Below, in pieces: positions 28,201-41,363 of a DNA stretch of 64,000 bases. Origin of the DNA: Balanoglossus misakiensis. Taxonomy: Eukaryota > Hemichordata. The notes beneath the pieces were generated by a model. That model did no database searches. It saw only the letters and a program-made list of their open reading frames with translations, and had not been told where the DNA came from. The stretch's first letter is position 1. Each line of letters begins with the position of its first letter. The position numbers and the translations under genes were made by a program. The stretch lies in NCBI GenBank assembly GCA_040954595.2, contig CM082593.2:2976001-3040000 (forward strand), given 5' to 3'.

Positions 28201-28800
28201 ACTTGTTACAGTATAAGAATGGCAGGCAGAAAGCGCCCGTAATTGCTCCGTCTTGTTGTGTTTATTAGTCTCCTGACTTCGATCAAACATCGCTGCTGTG
28301 CCCGTCGCCGAGTGATTCGGCTGCACCAGCTGATGAAATTGCAGCAAAAAATATAACAAGGCAAGCGCAGCCGCATTGACGACATCATTAGATCAGTTGA
28401 TTAGGCAGGCATTGTTTGAGAACTGATATTAGAAATTCGTGCTTTATTTACCGAGTTAAAAATTATTCATGTTTTTATACATTTAATGACGTTTAATGAC
28501 TGCGAGAAGCAAATTACATGCTCTCTGGTGTACATACTGGGGATTGTCTTTCTGAGTCGGGCAGCTGCACGGTGGGGGATCTGTCGCCATAATCTGCAGG
28601 CCTAAATTTCTGATTGCATGTTATGATCATTGGGGCAATTGAGCTGAAAATGCTATTGTTCCAAGGCAGACAGTTGGGTATTTGTCTGAGAGACAGGGAG
28701 TGGATGTTTATCTTGAAATTGGGGCTTCTTGGAGACGCCACTAAGAAACTTCCAATCAAGACAGACCCAGGCAGACGTCCTAAGCTCTTGAACCATCTCG
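22201..28800. other. CpG-poor intron body, 22.2-28.8 kb
   Basis: No exon or RNA gene found. CpG is strongly reduced (11 in 22,501-23,100; 13 in 24,601-25,200). It includes a C16 run at 23,240-23,255, an AT-rich patch near 24,560-24,600, and scattered octamer-like ATTTGCAT/ATGCAAAT sites (for example near 25,180 and 25,595). I see no recognisable transposon. Confidence 0.45.
23240..23255 (-). repeat. C16 homopolymer (G16 on the - strand)
   Basis: Sixteen consecutive C on the + strand. It is the only run of ten or more C in the window, against seven such runs of G. Confidence 0.9.
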
Positions 28801-29040
28801 AGTGTTCGTCCTAAATTTCCATCAAACGCAGCACTTCTTGAAGTGTCTTTACGGCGCTGCGCAAATACGGATTGCAATTCTCGGCACTCGCTGTTACATT
28901 GGAGACCGGGCGGCCTTGTGTCACCATAGAGATTGGTCGTACGTCGCCATGGAGAAAGCAAACCTCGGTCGCGCTTCAGTGGAGGGGGGGGGGGGGGGGG
29001 GGGAGAAAGCGCACGTCAACGACACTTGAAAAATTCAAGA
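28801..29040. promoter_or_regulatory. CpG-dense island with G20 run
   Basis: Nineteen CpG in 240 bases, in surroundings with about one CpG per 60 bases. The island ends next to a G20 homopolymer (28,984-29,003). An ATG at 28,950 in good context (GTCGCCATGG) opens a frame of about 26 codons that runs through the G tract, which I do not call coding. It is a candidate unmethylated regulatory element. Confidence 0.35.
28984..29003 (+). repeat. G20 homopolymer
   Basis: Twenty consecutive G on the + strand, the longest homopolymer I found. The length is likely unstable. Confidence 0.9.
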
Positions 29041-31426
29041 ATTTGGCCAAGGTGCACGTATTTGCTGAAGTCTGTAATAGTGGTACGATTATTGGAGGCT
29101 TGCGTCTCCCTGGGGGAGTCACATTTAGTCTAGCTGCCGGTGAAACAAATTGAATTACGGGCAAACTTGCACTGTGGTTACACACTCCAAGACATTCGGT
29201 CAATGCATTGGCATGCTATATTGCAACCTAGCGGCATATGGTCATGGAAATACATTTTTTTAATTCACCACTCAGGTGTAGAGCAGGGACATGGGGGAGT
29301 AATATACCCCCCATAAATATTCATGAATAGCCCTGGACATGCATCATGGCACGCTGATTGTCTTAATATCATATTTGAATTCGCTGTTTTTCAATTTACA
29401 GGAGCAGGCCCCAGATTGGACATTAAGCATTAATGCCTCAATTTTTGATTTTCTGCCCAAGGATAAAGGGCTGCGAGTTAGTGCAGAGAGATCAGAACCC
29501 AATGATCCACTGAATAAATTTCCTTCTGATATGAATCAGACGTCTCTGAATAACATTTTTACTCGGGGAGCAGCCATAATTGAAAACTGAAGATCTTTTA
29601 CAAGTGGGAGACAAATTTATCCATCTGCGGAAATTCTCCCGCCCCTAAGTTAGCATTAAAAGTATCTTGAGCAGTGGGTAGCATATGTTTCAATCTAGCA
29701 GTTATCATGATAGAGGTTTGATTAAGCAGGCAAATGTAAATAAAATGGTTCTGAGGGCTGTAATTTATTCTACTGCAGTGTATCGAGTCGTGATGTGAGT
29801 AAATTGTGCTGAGCTGGTGATTTCCAGGGGAAGTACATGTGATGATGGTTTTTTCCGTCGTTTTTTTGTGGTTTTGTGCTCTCTTCACGAAATAAATTTT
29901 TTTTCATGTATAGGCTGCTTTCGTTGTGGTGAGTAAACATAATGAGAGGAGACACTATGGAAAAAAATATTTTATGAATTTTACTAAAAACGATACCTAA
30001 ATATAAAGGGGAACTTTTGAATCAAATGGTGCAACGAATTATGCAAATTTCTTTTGAATTCAAAATGGCCGCCAAAGGCTTTGAAGTGAGGAAGTAATAG
30101 ATTTTCTTGAAAAATAATAACATAAAGCCAGTAACTGGATGTATGTGTTATTTTTTTTCTTCAAAATGGCTCCATACAAGCTTAGTTGTCGCGAAGGACA
30201 GAAAAGACATGTGGGATTTCTCTTTCCCGGCCAGGCAGTCCCAGAGGTCTGTTCCACGAAGTTAACAGTATCGATGTTCTGGCGAGATTTAGAGACACCA
30301 GGTGTGATGGCTCGGTCGTGAAATCACTCCACAAGATTGATGAAACTTTGAGTATACTTCTTGCGTGCACCCAGAAGCATAATTAAAACTTTACAACAGC
30401 GTCTGAGTAATGCCTGAAATTACTCCCGGTAGTGCGTGTCGCAAATCAACTGGAAAGGCCCACCTTCCATAAGTGAAATTTTTATGAGGTGCCGCTTTCT
30501 ATATTCATAAATAACCCCCGTGCCAGGTGTGAATATTCCCTTTTCGCCACCTTGAACATGCGTGACTTGTGATTCGCAGAGTTAGCCATCTATAAAAATG
30601 TCTCGAAGATGCATGGAAATTTTCGTATTAGTCTTTCTCACCTCGGTGCATTGATGATGCTGGTCAGGTACTTAATTTTATATTTCATAGTGCTACATAC
30701 ATTTACGCTCTGCCGAGGAGTCATATTCTCCGTGCCCAGCGTTCGGAAGTGTCTTGTAGACATGAATCATTGACGAGACACATTAGCAGTAACTTCTGAG
30801 AGAATTTTAAGAACAATTTTTCTTGGTGTATCTACCTGCTGATCCATTAAAGCTCCACTGTCTGTAACTTTTGACAATTTTTCTAGTATTTTTGTTCTGT
30901 GTATCAACCATGTTTTTCTTGTTTGGCTCCTATAGCAAGATTATACACTCTTCAACATGTCCATACAGTGTAGTCCCAAAATTGACATTGCTACTTTAAT
31001 GCATTTGTCAGCAATAACAATGGTCCGTACATATATAAAAATGTACATGACTTGTTGACGAGTTGAAGAAACAAGCATTTTGGAGCACTCCCTTCAAGTT
31101 CCGAACACACACAAAAAACAACACGAAAAGAGTCCTTGGCAACTAAAAACCCTGTGTAACTTTCCAAATGAGTTGTGGCCTTCTGCAGGGATTGAGTGGA
31201 GACTTCCTTCATTAGTGATGGAATTTGAGAATGCAACAGATTTTGCCCTGTTAAAGTGAAATGGTATACATCATAAAGCTGACCTGTGTTGGTAATTAGG
31301 AAACTATCCTTTACTCTTGTGTCAAGCAAACATCGCCTTGTTAGAGGATCAGTGAACTGGAAAGAAGAAAAAAAATACTGCGTGCACACGCGATATGTGG
31401 AAGTTAAATATACAAGAAATTGTTTC

Positions 31427-31439
31427 GGGGGGGGGGGGG
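31427..31439 (+). repeat. G13 homopolymer
   Basis: Thirteen consecutive G on the + strand, followed by further G-rich sequence to about 31,480. Confidence 0.9.
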
Positions 31440-31585
31440 TAAATGTGATTGGGGGAGGGGTGATATTTAGGATGGGGTGGACAGTCGAGCCTTATGAACT
31501 CAAGTAAAACACTACAGATCATAATAATAACAGCAGCTGATGGCAATGTATTGAGGACCCCTGACTTCCACCAGTGGACATCTTT

Positions 31586-31599
31586 GTTGCCATGGGAAC
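31586..31599. promoter_or_regulatory. RFX-type X-box
   Basis: GTTGCCATGGGAAC matches the palindromic RFX-family X-box consensus GTTNCCATGGNAAC at every specified position. It is one of five such matches in the intron. Binding is inferred from sequence only. Confidence 0.5.
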
Positions 31600-32696
31600 A
31601 ACCAATCAATGGTTACAGGACATTGTCATTTTTGTTAGACTTTGGTAAAATGGTGCATAGAAATAGGTTATTTCAGAGCATGAATGAAGATAAGCTCTCT
31701 TAAAGACAGCTGTCATGGTCTTGGACTGATTCTGAGGAGGGGATTTTCTTGTTTCAGGTGAAATTATGTGGACATGGAGCAAAGCTGATTAAACAATGAT
31801 CATTTGGTGTGCCTGGACTCTAGCCCGCAGGAAATAATCCCCAAATATGAAATATTAATTGCTAGCAAGCCATAGAAACTGCTTAACAACGTGATTAGGG
31901 TATCCAATTTCATTCTGCCTAATCAGTAATGAATAGTCTGATTTGCAACATGGTCTTAATGACTTTTTGAGCTTTGACCTTTGTACCACGTGGCTAAGGT
32001 CTCCAAATGGGTTTATAATCGCGATACAATTTTGAAGCGTTCTTTGTCTTCATTGCGGATTAGCTTTATTTAAGTTTTGTTCTCAATCAATGTAATGAGT
32101 AATTGGCAATGACATAGCTATGTGTCATAGCTAAAATTTACATAATGACTAAATGAGGTATACTCAATATTTGCATATCGCATGACAGATGACATGTCAA
32201 AGTGTGTTTTTCTTATTGGAGATTAAAGCTGGATTACAAAGAAGTGTGATAAAAAGAAATTATGAAAAATTCATATTTCTCGTCAGATTTTCGATAATAA
32301 AAGACTTACCGCTTTCTATCGGAAAGTTGTCTTGAAAAGATTTGCTCTAGTGATGTCACTTCGTTAAAGTAATGTTGAACATACTACAGGATAGTTAATC
32401 CTAGGAAACACATAGGCTTTTTCGATTGGGTTGCGATTTAATAGAAATGGGAATTCGACGTGGAAGAAGGGCTTACACATTGTCACATCTTTTAGGTACA
32501 GATGTACAAAATTACCTGGGAGCATTTAATGTGTAATTACATACGAGATGGGATTAAAGTGTGGATGACAGTTTCTGTATAATCATCAATATTTACAGTA
32601 CAGACTAGAGACAGGCTCGTAAAATTTCGCAAAGGATTGGGAGATTTTCGTCATCCAGGGTTGTGTGAGTGCATAGAGAAAGCTCTGGTGAGCTCT

Positions 32697-33060
32697 CAAT
32701 TAAGACGTCGATTTTTTAAAAAAGTTGATACTGGCGCAAATATGGGGCGTTTGACGCACGCTGGAAAAAATTGCTTTATTGACTCGTCTCCAGGAAGTCG
32801 CGGGTTAATCATCAAAAACGTTGTCTTTCCATCGACGCTTTTATTTCTTGACACCTTCTGTCAGTGCGTAATGATTTTGCCGTCTGTGGAGAAAAGGAGA
32901 AAACATCGCATTTCAATAGCGGGAGCAAGTGCAGCTCGCAAGTGTCAAGTCGTCGAAAAGTGTCACAACACATCGTCTGATCGTTGGATCACTTACGGTT
33001 TCCCTGGCGACAAGGTGCTGAAGGATGTTAGCGAGGCGCCAGAAGATGCTGTCAGTATTT
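32697..33060. promoter_or_regulatory. CpG-dense island
   Basis: Twenty-five CpG in 32,701-33,060, in an otherwise CpG-poor region. The + strand is stop-free across it (about 172 codons to 33,155), but the frame's only early start is TTG, and the lack of stops follows from high CpG and low TA content. It is a candidate regulatory element, not a gene. Confidence 0.3.
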
Positions 33061-35430
33061 GTATTTTGAAGTACAAGACAGTATCAACACAGTCAATCCC
33101 AGGTGTGCTTGGAGACTCGGGTTGTTTTGATTTTGATGAAATTACACCAAATTGACCCCGGCAACAGTCCCCAGGAACATCTGCCAAATCCTGTGGAAGA
33201 CTTGGGTTGCGAGGAAAGGAGTATTATTAAGTTTATGTCAGACTGAATGCAGAGGTGTAAGACTGAATGATGGGGTTTGTGTCTTGCGGGTTGATGAAAC
33301 ATTCACAGCCCTTGTCTCTACCTGGCTTAATAACATTCTCAAATCGAAAATACATCCATTAGATATACGCCACGATGGTGTGATGCGTGCTAAGGTGATC
33401 GCTTCACCAATGCGACTGACGCCTCTGTCTTCGAGACCTCCGTTCTCTAATAGAAAACTATAAATTTTCAATAGAGTGTGGGTGTTAGTCCATTTGACTG
33501 AATGACTTGCGGGCTTGTGGTGTGACAGAATTGGCACCCAAAACTTACTTGTGGAATTGATGGCGGAGAGTCGACTCGCACTAACGGACAATATTATCAT
33601 TGTATATGTCCATTTAGGGATTTCAGGCCATCTCAGCCATTCTGTCGTCTTTAATTAACTATGTTTGCCTTTAAGCCGCGATTGGCCGTCTCTCGTTCAA
33701 GCTCTAAATTATTAGTCTTTGCATCAGAGCATGAATTTTTTATTTGTGGTGTGTGTGTGTTTTATACTCAACTGATACATTTTATCGGGCAGCGACTAAG
33801 AATAGGAATTTAGAATTCTGAACTTTGAAGCGCTCAGGATATGGCGTACAGTTGTCATGGTGATTGATTGATGTTGCTAAGGGCAGCTCGGTTTTCAGCT
33901 TCAAAGTCAGGATGATAAGATACGTGCGCTCAAGCCTGTCATCTGTCCAAATTTTTTTCAATTGTTTGAAACGTAAATTAACTCCTGTTTGAACTCTGAT
34001 CACCTCGTGTGATGGGTTTGCACGATCACACCGTAATCTCCGGCACATATAGACTGATTGGTTAGTTATCAGTGCTTTTGCATGTTTCTGCAGAGAAACA
34101 ACTGCCTTGTACAAAATCCATCAATTTCAAAACAGGTAGAACCTTGTTTTGTGAATAAAATGAGCATTTTGCATTTTAAGCCTGCTACATGTACATGATT
34201 ATATCTGTGCAGTGTCGTCAGGTTTGACACCATCCAATCAGATGCAAGGTCTTTTGATACAAAATTTTATCAACCTATCAAATGCCAGTATTTCTCTCTT
34301 GAAAAAACATGACATACTTGCAACAAGTAAAGTGACTATTAAATGTTCTAATGTAATTTGATTTAAATAAGTTTGTCATTCATACGTATGATTCATTGAA
34401 CCATTAATCAGCCCTATAACACACTCTTGAATAGTCAAATTAGATCAAATCTGAATACATCTGTATATCTAATTTAAATTTGACATTTTGTCTCAAATTT
34501 AAATTGTAATCACAGATTCGCGCATGGCTCGGAATTTGTGCGGAGATTGCTGCTTTTTGTCATCTCAAAATTGGAGATACAAAACCTGGCTTTTGACTGG
34601 TCCATTGGTTTGATCTATACATTAAGTATCTTGTGTCACCACACAACATCAATTTTTTGTAGCTCAGGGCAACAAGAGCAAGATAGATAATTTCTGTGTC
34701 AGCCGCAATCATGTAAAATATAGGAAGCACTACAAAATTGGGCCATTATTCGCACATACGGTAATCCAGTCCCCGTAATTCCCATTAATATTAAACTGCC
34801 TACATTGTATTTTCAAATGTAATTTTACTGGCTCCGTTCAAATGTGATTTGAGACGCTGTGTATTTTATGCAACGTGTTGAAAGTTGCGATTGTTAGTGC
34901 CCGCGCCGGCAAATAATCCATTTTTTTCCAGGGGGGAAGAAAGAAAATATGAAAGGAAAAATTGGCATCAATTGAAGGGCAGTGAAGCTGAAAGAACATC
35001 ATTTCTGTGCGTTCACGGAAGTGACAATTAAATCAGTTACTGTATTGAAAACAATCTCCCTGGTTACTGTCTTGCGATTGTCGCAGAATTGGGTCCGCGA
35101 ATGAAATTAGCGTCAGCTTAAATTGAATTGGGAATGTTAAAATATTTATTCTCGGGGCTTGTATCGAGCTGCCTTTGCTGTCACTGTACAGGAATTTCTA
35201 GTGTTCATGCAACCCCCAGAGGGACCTCCCGAGCACGGCTCTCAGGCAAGATATAGCATGTTCTACAAAATGGCTATTTGCTTGCCGTTGTGTGGCGAAC
35301 ACTGGCCCACAAAAGATAATCGTGAGCTGAAACTGCTATATATAGGATTGCTGTAGATACAAAAAGTCAGATAAATGATATTATCTTTTTATTTTTTTGT
35401 GTGTCTCTCTATTGAAATGTCAATCCGTAT
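33061..35430. other. CpG-poor intron body, 33.1-35.4 kb
   Basis: No gene seen. A partial X-box (GTTGTCATGGTGAT, 33,851-33,864), a short TG run near 33,750 and a TACATGTA at 34,186 are the only features I can point to. Confidence 0.4.
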
Positions 35431-35940
35431 GCAATGACTCTATGCAACGTTTATACGCGCAGTCGCGATAAGAACGAGCTATGTGAAGCGTGCGTTGTCT
35501 ATTCTCGTGTCCCATCTCATCAATTTCAAGGACCCCAGCTACGTTATTCGCTGAGAGATACAAGCCTGCGTTTCTACGGCTAAATTAATAGTTCGATTCG
35601 TCCCAAATTGGCCGATTAATTCGGTAATAGAGGAAGCGTCAGGAAGTTTGTCTGCCGAAATGAGGGTCTATCAAATTTACGTCAGACGAGGGCTCTTCGA
35701 TGCGGAGCCCAGGTGCGTTTGCCAGCGCACAATGAACACTTGAAACCACTTCAGAACCGAGGCAGGCTTATTGACGAATTAGCGCATAATATCCAAATAT
35801 TTTCCACAATATTTGAAGAAAGCCCCCGAGATTCGAGTTCGGTCCCCAAAGGACAAAACGCACGTGATGCGACCATTTTTTTATATTTCATTTTGTAAAG
35901 ACCGTGGATTTCCATCTTGCGTAAAACGGAAGTTGTAGCG
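35431..35940. promoter_or_regulatory. CpG-dense island
   Basis: About 39 CpG in 35,401-35,940. A donor-like CCCAG|GTGCGT lies at 35,711-35,712 inside the island, but I found no matching start codon in a compatible frame. It is a candidate enhancer or alternative promoter that has escaped CpG loss. Confidence 0.35.
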
Positions 35941-38040
35941 ATCAATTTTCAAGAAGCTCTTCATGTCGAAATCTATGACAAATGCATTAATTCTGTATTG
36001 TCATAGCGTTCTTTGTATGTACATGCTGACATCTTGTTCTGCACAGCTAATGATGTTTCATTTCCTGTCCCCAGGTGGAAATTTCTCAAATTAACATGTT
36101 TAAGCATCAATTCTTTAAAATTTAATTTATCAGCAAATAGAAAATGTAACGTAACCAGTTTCATTCACTCCTCGCTTCAAAATTAAACTGGAAAAAAGGA
36201 AATAATTCATGGTGTGTAAAGGTACAAAACTGAATCCCCATAAAGATAAGCGAGATTACTGATTATCAGTTGACCTGAGTAGTTGTGTAAACTATCCCAT
36301 GGTGCACTGCAGCGAGGTCAGACATATTTGGACAAGGTTCCCTATCTTGTTTGTCTCGGGGCTTAGCTTGTCCAGCTAGTCTATAATGAGATTTTAATGC
36401 ATAGAAAATGTGTGTAGGTGGTAGCCAGGCCTACACTTAACCCCTCTTATCTGAGGGCTGCTAATCTCCGGCCCTTGTGTCTCCTGCAGCAAGTTCCAAA
36501 GTTGCTCTGTCTAATGAGATAACTGTCCTATTTTGATACCTGCTGTTGAATCTGGACAAAAATTGGTGCGCATCCATTTTCCACCCATTCAGTCTACTCC
36601 CAAGTAAGTTTTTTTGCCCCAAAGTTAGACACTTTGCTAATCTACAGGAAGCAGGATTGTAAAAATTAAGTTGGAGTTTTTTCTTTCATGTGTCAACTCT
36701 TATGACCTGTCTACAGCCTTTTAATGTTTTATCCAACTGAGCTGTAATTTATTTAACATTTACTAAAGATTAATTCAGAAACTACCACTCCAGAAATTCC
36801 TTTTGCTTCATGCGATAAACAGTTTTGTTCAAGTGCAGGAATTAAGCTGCAGGGGGATGTTTTATAAAAAGTTGATTTATTTTTATGGGGTATTAATCAA
36901 TCTTTGACAGGGTGGTGGTTACATTCAAGTATAGTGGCCACATGTGTACTTTTTCTTGCTTTCTTGTTCAGAAATGGCCACCTGTAATTTATGGTTTTAT
37001 GCACGGCCATGAGTGGCAGGATGTAATTTACGAGTGACGTTGTTGCATTACCTGGGTAACAGTCTTTGCGTGCTATCTATTCTGTCAGTTTAATGGTAAC
37101 TTTAGCTGTTTGTGTGTGAGTAGGGCTGGAGGAGGTGATGGCCAAACAGGATTTGGGGAGGTGGGGGGGGGGGGGATGTAAGTTAACAGGTAGGTTGGGG
37201 AGGGGGGAGGGGACAATTGGTGTTGGATTTCATAGAGAGAAACTGAAAGGGCTCCGAGATGGATGCAGACAGAAATAAAAGGGTTGGGAGGTGACGGCTA
37301 GACTTTTTGAGAATGTTGCTGATCTCGTTGTCTCAACAAGCAGTCGCATTTAGAGTCATCTCTACAGAATGCAGTGGCCTGAAACGAGGGAATGTCTCCC
37401 ATGCAAAGCTCTTAAAAGCTGAGAGTGTGTGTGTATCCACGTGGCTTTCATCCCTGAGTGGATCAGGCTGTAATGGATGGAATAAAGAGGTAGGCGCCGG
37501 AAGTGGCCATCCCGAAGTCATCACAAGTTTGTTCATGTGGTCCATTTGTGGGGGGTGAGGGGATCTCACAGTCTTGTGTTGTTGAGCTGGTCCATCATCG
37601 TCTTAACTCTTTCCCTTGCTTTTCCCTCATCCTGAACATTTTACAGACCACTTAGACATTAAATTAGACAACAAAATTACCTAATATATAAAGTATTTAA
37701 AAATGATAGCAACTAATAAGTAGCCTATAGACTCGAGACTGGCCATTTTCCGAAGCAGTCTTTTAATCTAAGGAGACAGATTTAGATAAGGAAAGATGTT
37801 GAGGTAAAGATGTAATCTTAATTAAAAAAAGATTTAGAGGATTTCGTAATATTAAACATTACCATGACATACCTGTACATGTAAATGATTATACCCTTTC
37901 TAAATAGAAGACTCTTTGACCAATTCATATGTTACAGAGCGTGGACTTACAAACACACTCCAACTAAACAGGACCTGTGTATACCCCTAGGTCAGAGAAC
38001 TTTAATATCCTGTTGCTCAATGTAAAGGTAGCCAACAATT
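35941..38040. other. CpG-poor intron body, 35.9-38.0 kb
   Basis: No gene seen. It holds a G13 run within a G-rich stretch (37,163-37,215) and a partial X-box-like palindrome, ATTACCTGGGTAAC (37,047-37,060). Confidence 0.4.
37163..37175 (+). repeat. G13 homopolymer in G-rich patch
   Basis: Thirteen consecutive G, followed within 40 bases by GGGGAGGGGGGAGGGG. Several G-triplets in a row make it a possible G-quadruplex on the + strand. Confidence 0.85.
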
Positions 38041-38760
38041 ACAATCTACGGGATTCTTAGCCAGTCAGCGGGTTATTGGTCTATAAAATACGTTATCACG
38101 CGTATAGTCTGCCCGAGCGCGATCTTTGTATGATTTCTCGTCTCTCATTCACATGAGCAAGGTTTCCCCGAGCCGCACACACACTGACCAGGATATTACT
38201 TATGCCTCTTGATATGATTGCCAATTTTGCCCCATTGTTCGCACAGAAATTACAGTGAGGGTTTCGACCGAAATCGATATCGAATTTCATCTGCTGCCGT
38301 CCCCCTCCCGTCTTTTTATATTAAGCCGCCATCACCGCGAATTGCCTGAATGGAATCGGGGGAAGCCCGCGATCTGCCGAGTACGCGACACTCAGAGAGT
38401 ACTGTGGCGTCCTTCAGTTTAATATTGGAATTTCTTTGCCCGTCTAAATATTACATTCTTTGGCTGTACAAAGTACCGACAGTCACTGAGCACGGAAAGG
38501 CATTCTGCCTCACTCAAGCTATTTGTACGCTGTGAGAGACTTACTCTGAAATAAATTAATTAAATGTTTTCCCCATTGAGGGCTTGTTGTAAATTCCCAG
38601 CGTCTCAATAAAAATCTACCTGTACGTAGAAGAGTAACTTTCATTCAACGAGACTGATCAGTCACTCTACCCACAAACAGCAGTGCCGCCTGCCTCTGAA
38701 GGACGTAGTTACTTAAACGCGGTATTTTTGTCTAACCGAGGAATCCGCGTACTTAATCAG
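38041..38760. promoter_or_regulatory. CpG-dense island, 720 bases
   Basis: About 42 CpG in 38,041-38,760, the second largest island in the intron, densest at 38,281-38,400 (12 in 120 bases). No convincing start codon plus donor was found. It is a candidate unmethylated enhancer or alternative promoter. Confidence 0.4.
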
Positions 38761-40500
38761 GCATGGAAAAGTAATTAGCGGTAATGAAAGTCAAGGTTTT
38801 GAAGGTCAGCATCAGCACACATTGACGGTAATCGAAGACTGTTAGAAACATTATGGTAATGCTTGGCTTTACATTTCAAGTTTCGAAAGTTGCTCCCAGA
38901 AAAAAAAAATTCCATCCAAATTCATCAGCATTGATAAAATGGAGCTGTCAAGAGAATGAATGTTTTTTGGCATCACGGTAATCTGTTTTTTTGCTGTTTC
39001 AAAATTGCGAAATGCCGCTGTCTGTTTTGATATGTGGATGTTAAATTCTTGGATGTTGTAAAAGTAATCAAGAGACACCCTACATAGGGATATTAAGATG
39101 GACTGTGACATGTGATGGTTGTGTATAAGCCAAATATCTTGCTTGCTTGGTGATGACTCTCTTTGAGTGGATCAGGGCATTCTTTAGGAGGGGTGTGTAG
39201 ACCCCCTCACAGTGGATCATACCATTTTGTGGAGAGGGATGATGAACTCAGATTCCCTGAGTGCAGCGTATAGCGTTTATGAAAAGTGGACATTGTGGTA
39301 CTAAACCAGCAGTAATCTTTGAGTCCATTTGTGTTATGATAGCGAAGAGCAGATTAGCTCTGTATCACACTCCCCAAGCCTTTCCCCCGAAAAAGTTCAT
39401 TTCCGTCAATTTCTGATCTCCGTTTCTCATGTAGTAAGGGCATTAAATTTGGGTTGGGAGACCTGTCGCATAACTTGTCCTAAGCTTGTATGCCAAAAAT
39501 GTCTGAAGAGTTGGACAGTGATTTCTTGTAAAGACCAGCAGTGTCAGATGATAAACAGATGTCGACTGGATTAACCGTTTCCACGCAGAACAACCGAGGA
39601 AACAAGTTTGCTTTTCTACTCCTGATCATATCGTGAACCCTTGATGTTGATAATCCCCCTGGGAAGACTCAACTCCAAGAATCTGGGAAAGGGAAAGAAG
39701 AAACCACTTGAAGGAGAAGTGGAGTGGTGTCTTTCCGTGTGTGGGACCTACGTGAAGTAAACCAGCTAATGCAGTCGGAGACACGCTAAGTGCTGAGAGT
39801 CCTCGTATCTCAGAAAACGTCTGAGTATGGCTCGCTGATTTCTTGGAAGACCGCTGGGATGTCAACGATGGCCCCAGTGTGTGTTACATTTCACGGTCGG
39901 AGATTGCCAACTCGAGCGTTACCGAAATTCCCATGCGCTCTCTGTCTTATAGGTAACAGAATTAAGTTAACAAGACTAATTACCCAGCACCAAGACTTGG
40001 GGACCCGGTTAAGTTTTTTTCCAACACGTCTTCAGTAGGGGTCGTCGCAGATCGTATCTCTGTCATTAACATTAGCGGTCATATGGGAGAGTGCTTTGTA
40101 TGGAAGATAGGGCCTTCTCCATTTTGGTGTATCTGGAGAAGATATTGGAGGTTAAGATCTTTAAGCTAGACAGAGAGCCAGCAGTCGTAATCTTGACATA
40201 CCTGTGTGATCACGGTTTCTTGTTATGCATGGTTTCACCACTGATTGGAATCTGGGATAAGAGATGCGTTCCATTTGAGTCTGTGGTGATGTTGTTCGTA
40301 TTTTTTGTTTTATTGTTTCCCAGATCTAAAAGTGGACTTGCACATTGATCTGTGTAATAAATAAAAAAATAAAAATTGAAAAAAAATTGTCAAAGATACT
40401 CACCTTCCTGCCAGCCAATGAGGATGAGCGTTAAATTTATGGCAAAGTCCGTCACTTAGATGACAAGAAACACAGGAAAATGAAGAAAAAAATGTTGATT
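38761..40500. other. CpG-poor intron body, 38.8-40.5 kb
   Basis: No gene seen. A short A-rich stretch near 40,360-40,390 (AATAAATAAAAAAATAAAA-like) might be the tail of a decayed retroposon, but no body could be recognised upstream. Confidence 0.4.
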
Positions 40501-40800
40501 TATAAAGACGAAGACATGCGAAGAAATTGTATAGTGACGCCGCCCGTTTTTGCTCATCACTAGTAATACCGTCAAATTACCTTTCCATCAGAGGTTAAAT
40601 GAAAGTGTTTTAGTCGGCGGATATGAATTTATTTTCCAATTCTGGCGACCGCACAGATGGTTTGCGCTGCTGTGACATCCGCAGCCCGTCGTCGCATTCG
40701 TCGGAAACGCGACTTGATGGACAGATGCGAAATTAGCGCGGAACCGTGGTCGTCAGAGGAGACGAGATGTCGCGGCGTGAATCAATGCAATTTGTTTTGC
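40501..40800. promoter_or_regulatory. CpG-dense island, 300 bases
   Basis: About 28 CpG in 300 bases, with 11 in 40,681-40,740 alone. Two X-boxes lie 400-850 bases downstream, as does an ATG (41,014) followed by a donor-like AAG|GTAAAC at 41,100/41,101. Together these suggest a regulatory hub. An alternative first exon is possible, but it would be in phase 0, not phase 1. Confidence 0.4.
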
Positions 40801-41180
40801 AAGACAAGAAAACCATGATAAGAAAAGAGGAGCTGAATGTTCTTCATCAAGTGTGACAGGTATTACAGTCGGCTAAAACATTGATCAGTCGGTGTAATTG
40901 GCAAAATTATCAATTTTTAAATTAACACAGGGAAGGAGATTGACAGAGAGTGGCATCCCTGGTGAATACTTTGCGGTGGAATTGAGGATTTCTGCGCGCG
41001 CTGATATTTCGGAATGATAATTTTTCCATTAACGGGCCAAATATTTGCCTTTGAATTTCGAAGCAGGGAAAGTACATTTAAAGACGTTTCCTGCGATAAG
41101 GTAAACCCGCCGCGTCTTACATTAAAAGGGAAGGCATCACAGTTAGGGTGGTTTGTCTTTGTCTCCATCAATCAGTCCGT

Positions 41181-41194
41181 GTTGCCACGGCAAC
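41181..41194. promoter_or_regulatory. RFX-type X-box
   Basis: GTTGCCACGGCAAC has perfect 6-base inverted half-sites (GTTGCC/GGCAAC) with a 2-base spacer. It is one of the strongest possible X-boxes by sequence and is paired with a second site 155 bases downstream. Confidence 0.55.
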
Positions 41195-41349
41195 AGATGA
41201 AGATGCTGGGAATAAACAAGAGGAAGAAGAGACTGCTCCGAGCCCTGGGAGAATCTTCTGTTTTTCATTACACACGACAAGTTGTACCATCCATTACTGT
41301 TGCTTTTAATGTTATTAACAGAACCTATTAAAAATCTTGAGTGGTATTA

Positions 41350-41363
41350 GTTGCCATAGAAAC
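41350..41363. promoter_or_regulatory. RFX-type X-box
   Basis: GTTGCCATAGAAAC has a perfect left half-site, and its right half deviates from GGNAAC by one base (A for G). A looser match, GTTGCCGGGACAAC, lies at 41,970-41,983. Confidence 0.45.

Larger units (their letters stand above)
29041..32696. other. CpG-poor intron body, 29.0-32.7 kb
   Basis: No supported exon. A good acceptor-like sequence (CTGTTTTTCAATTTACAG, ending at 29,401) is followed by a 62-codon open frame to 29,590, but its phase does not match the first exon (see findings). CpG is 7 in 31,501-32,100. It contains a G13 run at 31,427 and an X-box at 31,586. Confidence 0.4.

Noticed and set aside
32637-33155. 172-codon open frame on the + strand
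   Set aside because: It starts at TTG, not ATG, resembles no known protein and coincides with a CpG-dense island where stops are rare. A frame of this length is expected about once by chance in 64 kb on six frames.
40360-40390. A-rich stretch as a retroposon tail
   Set aside because: No element body, promoter boxes or target-site duplication could be identified.
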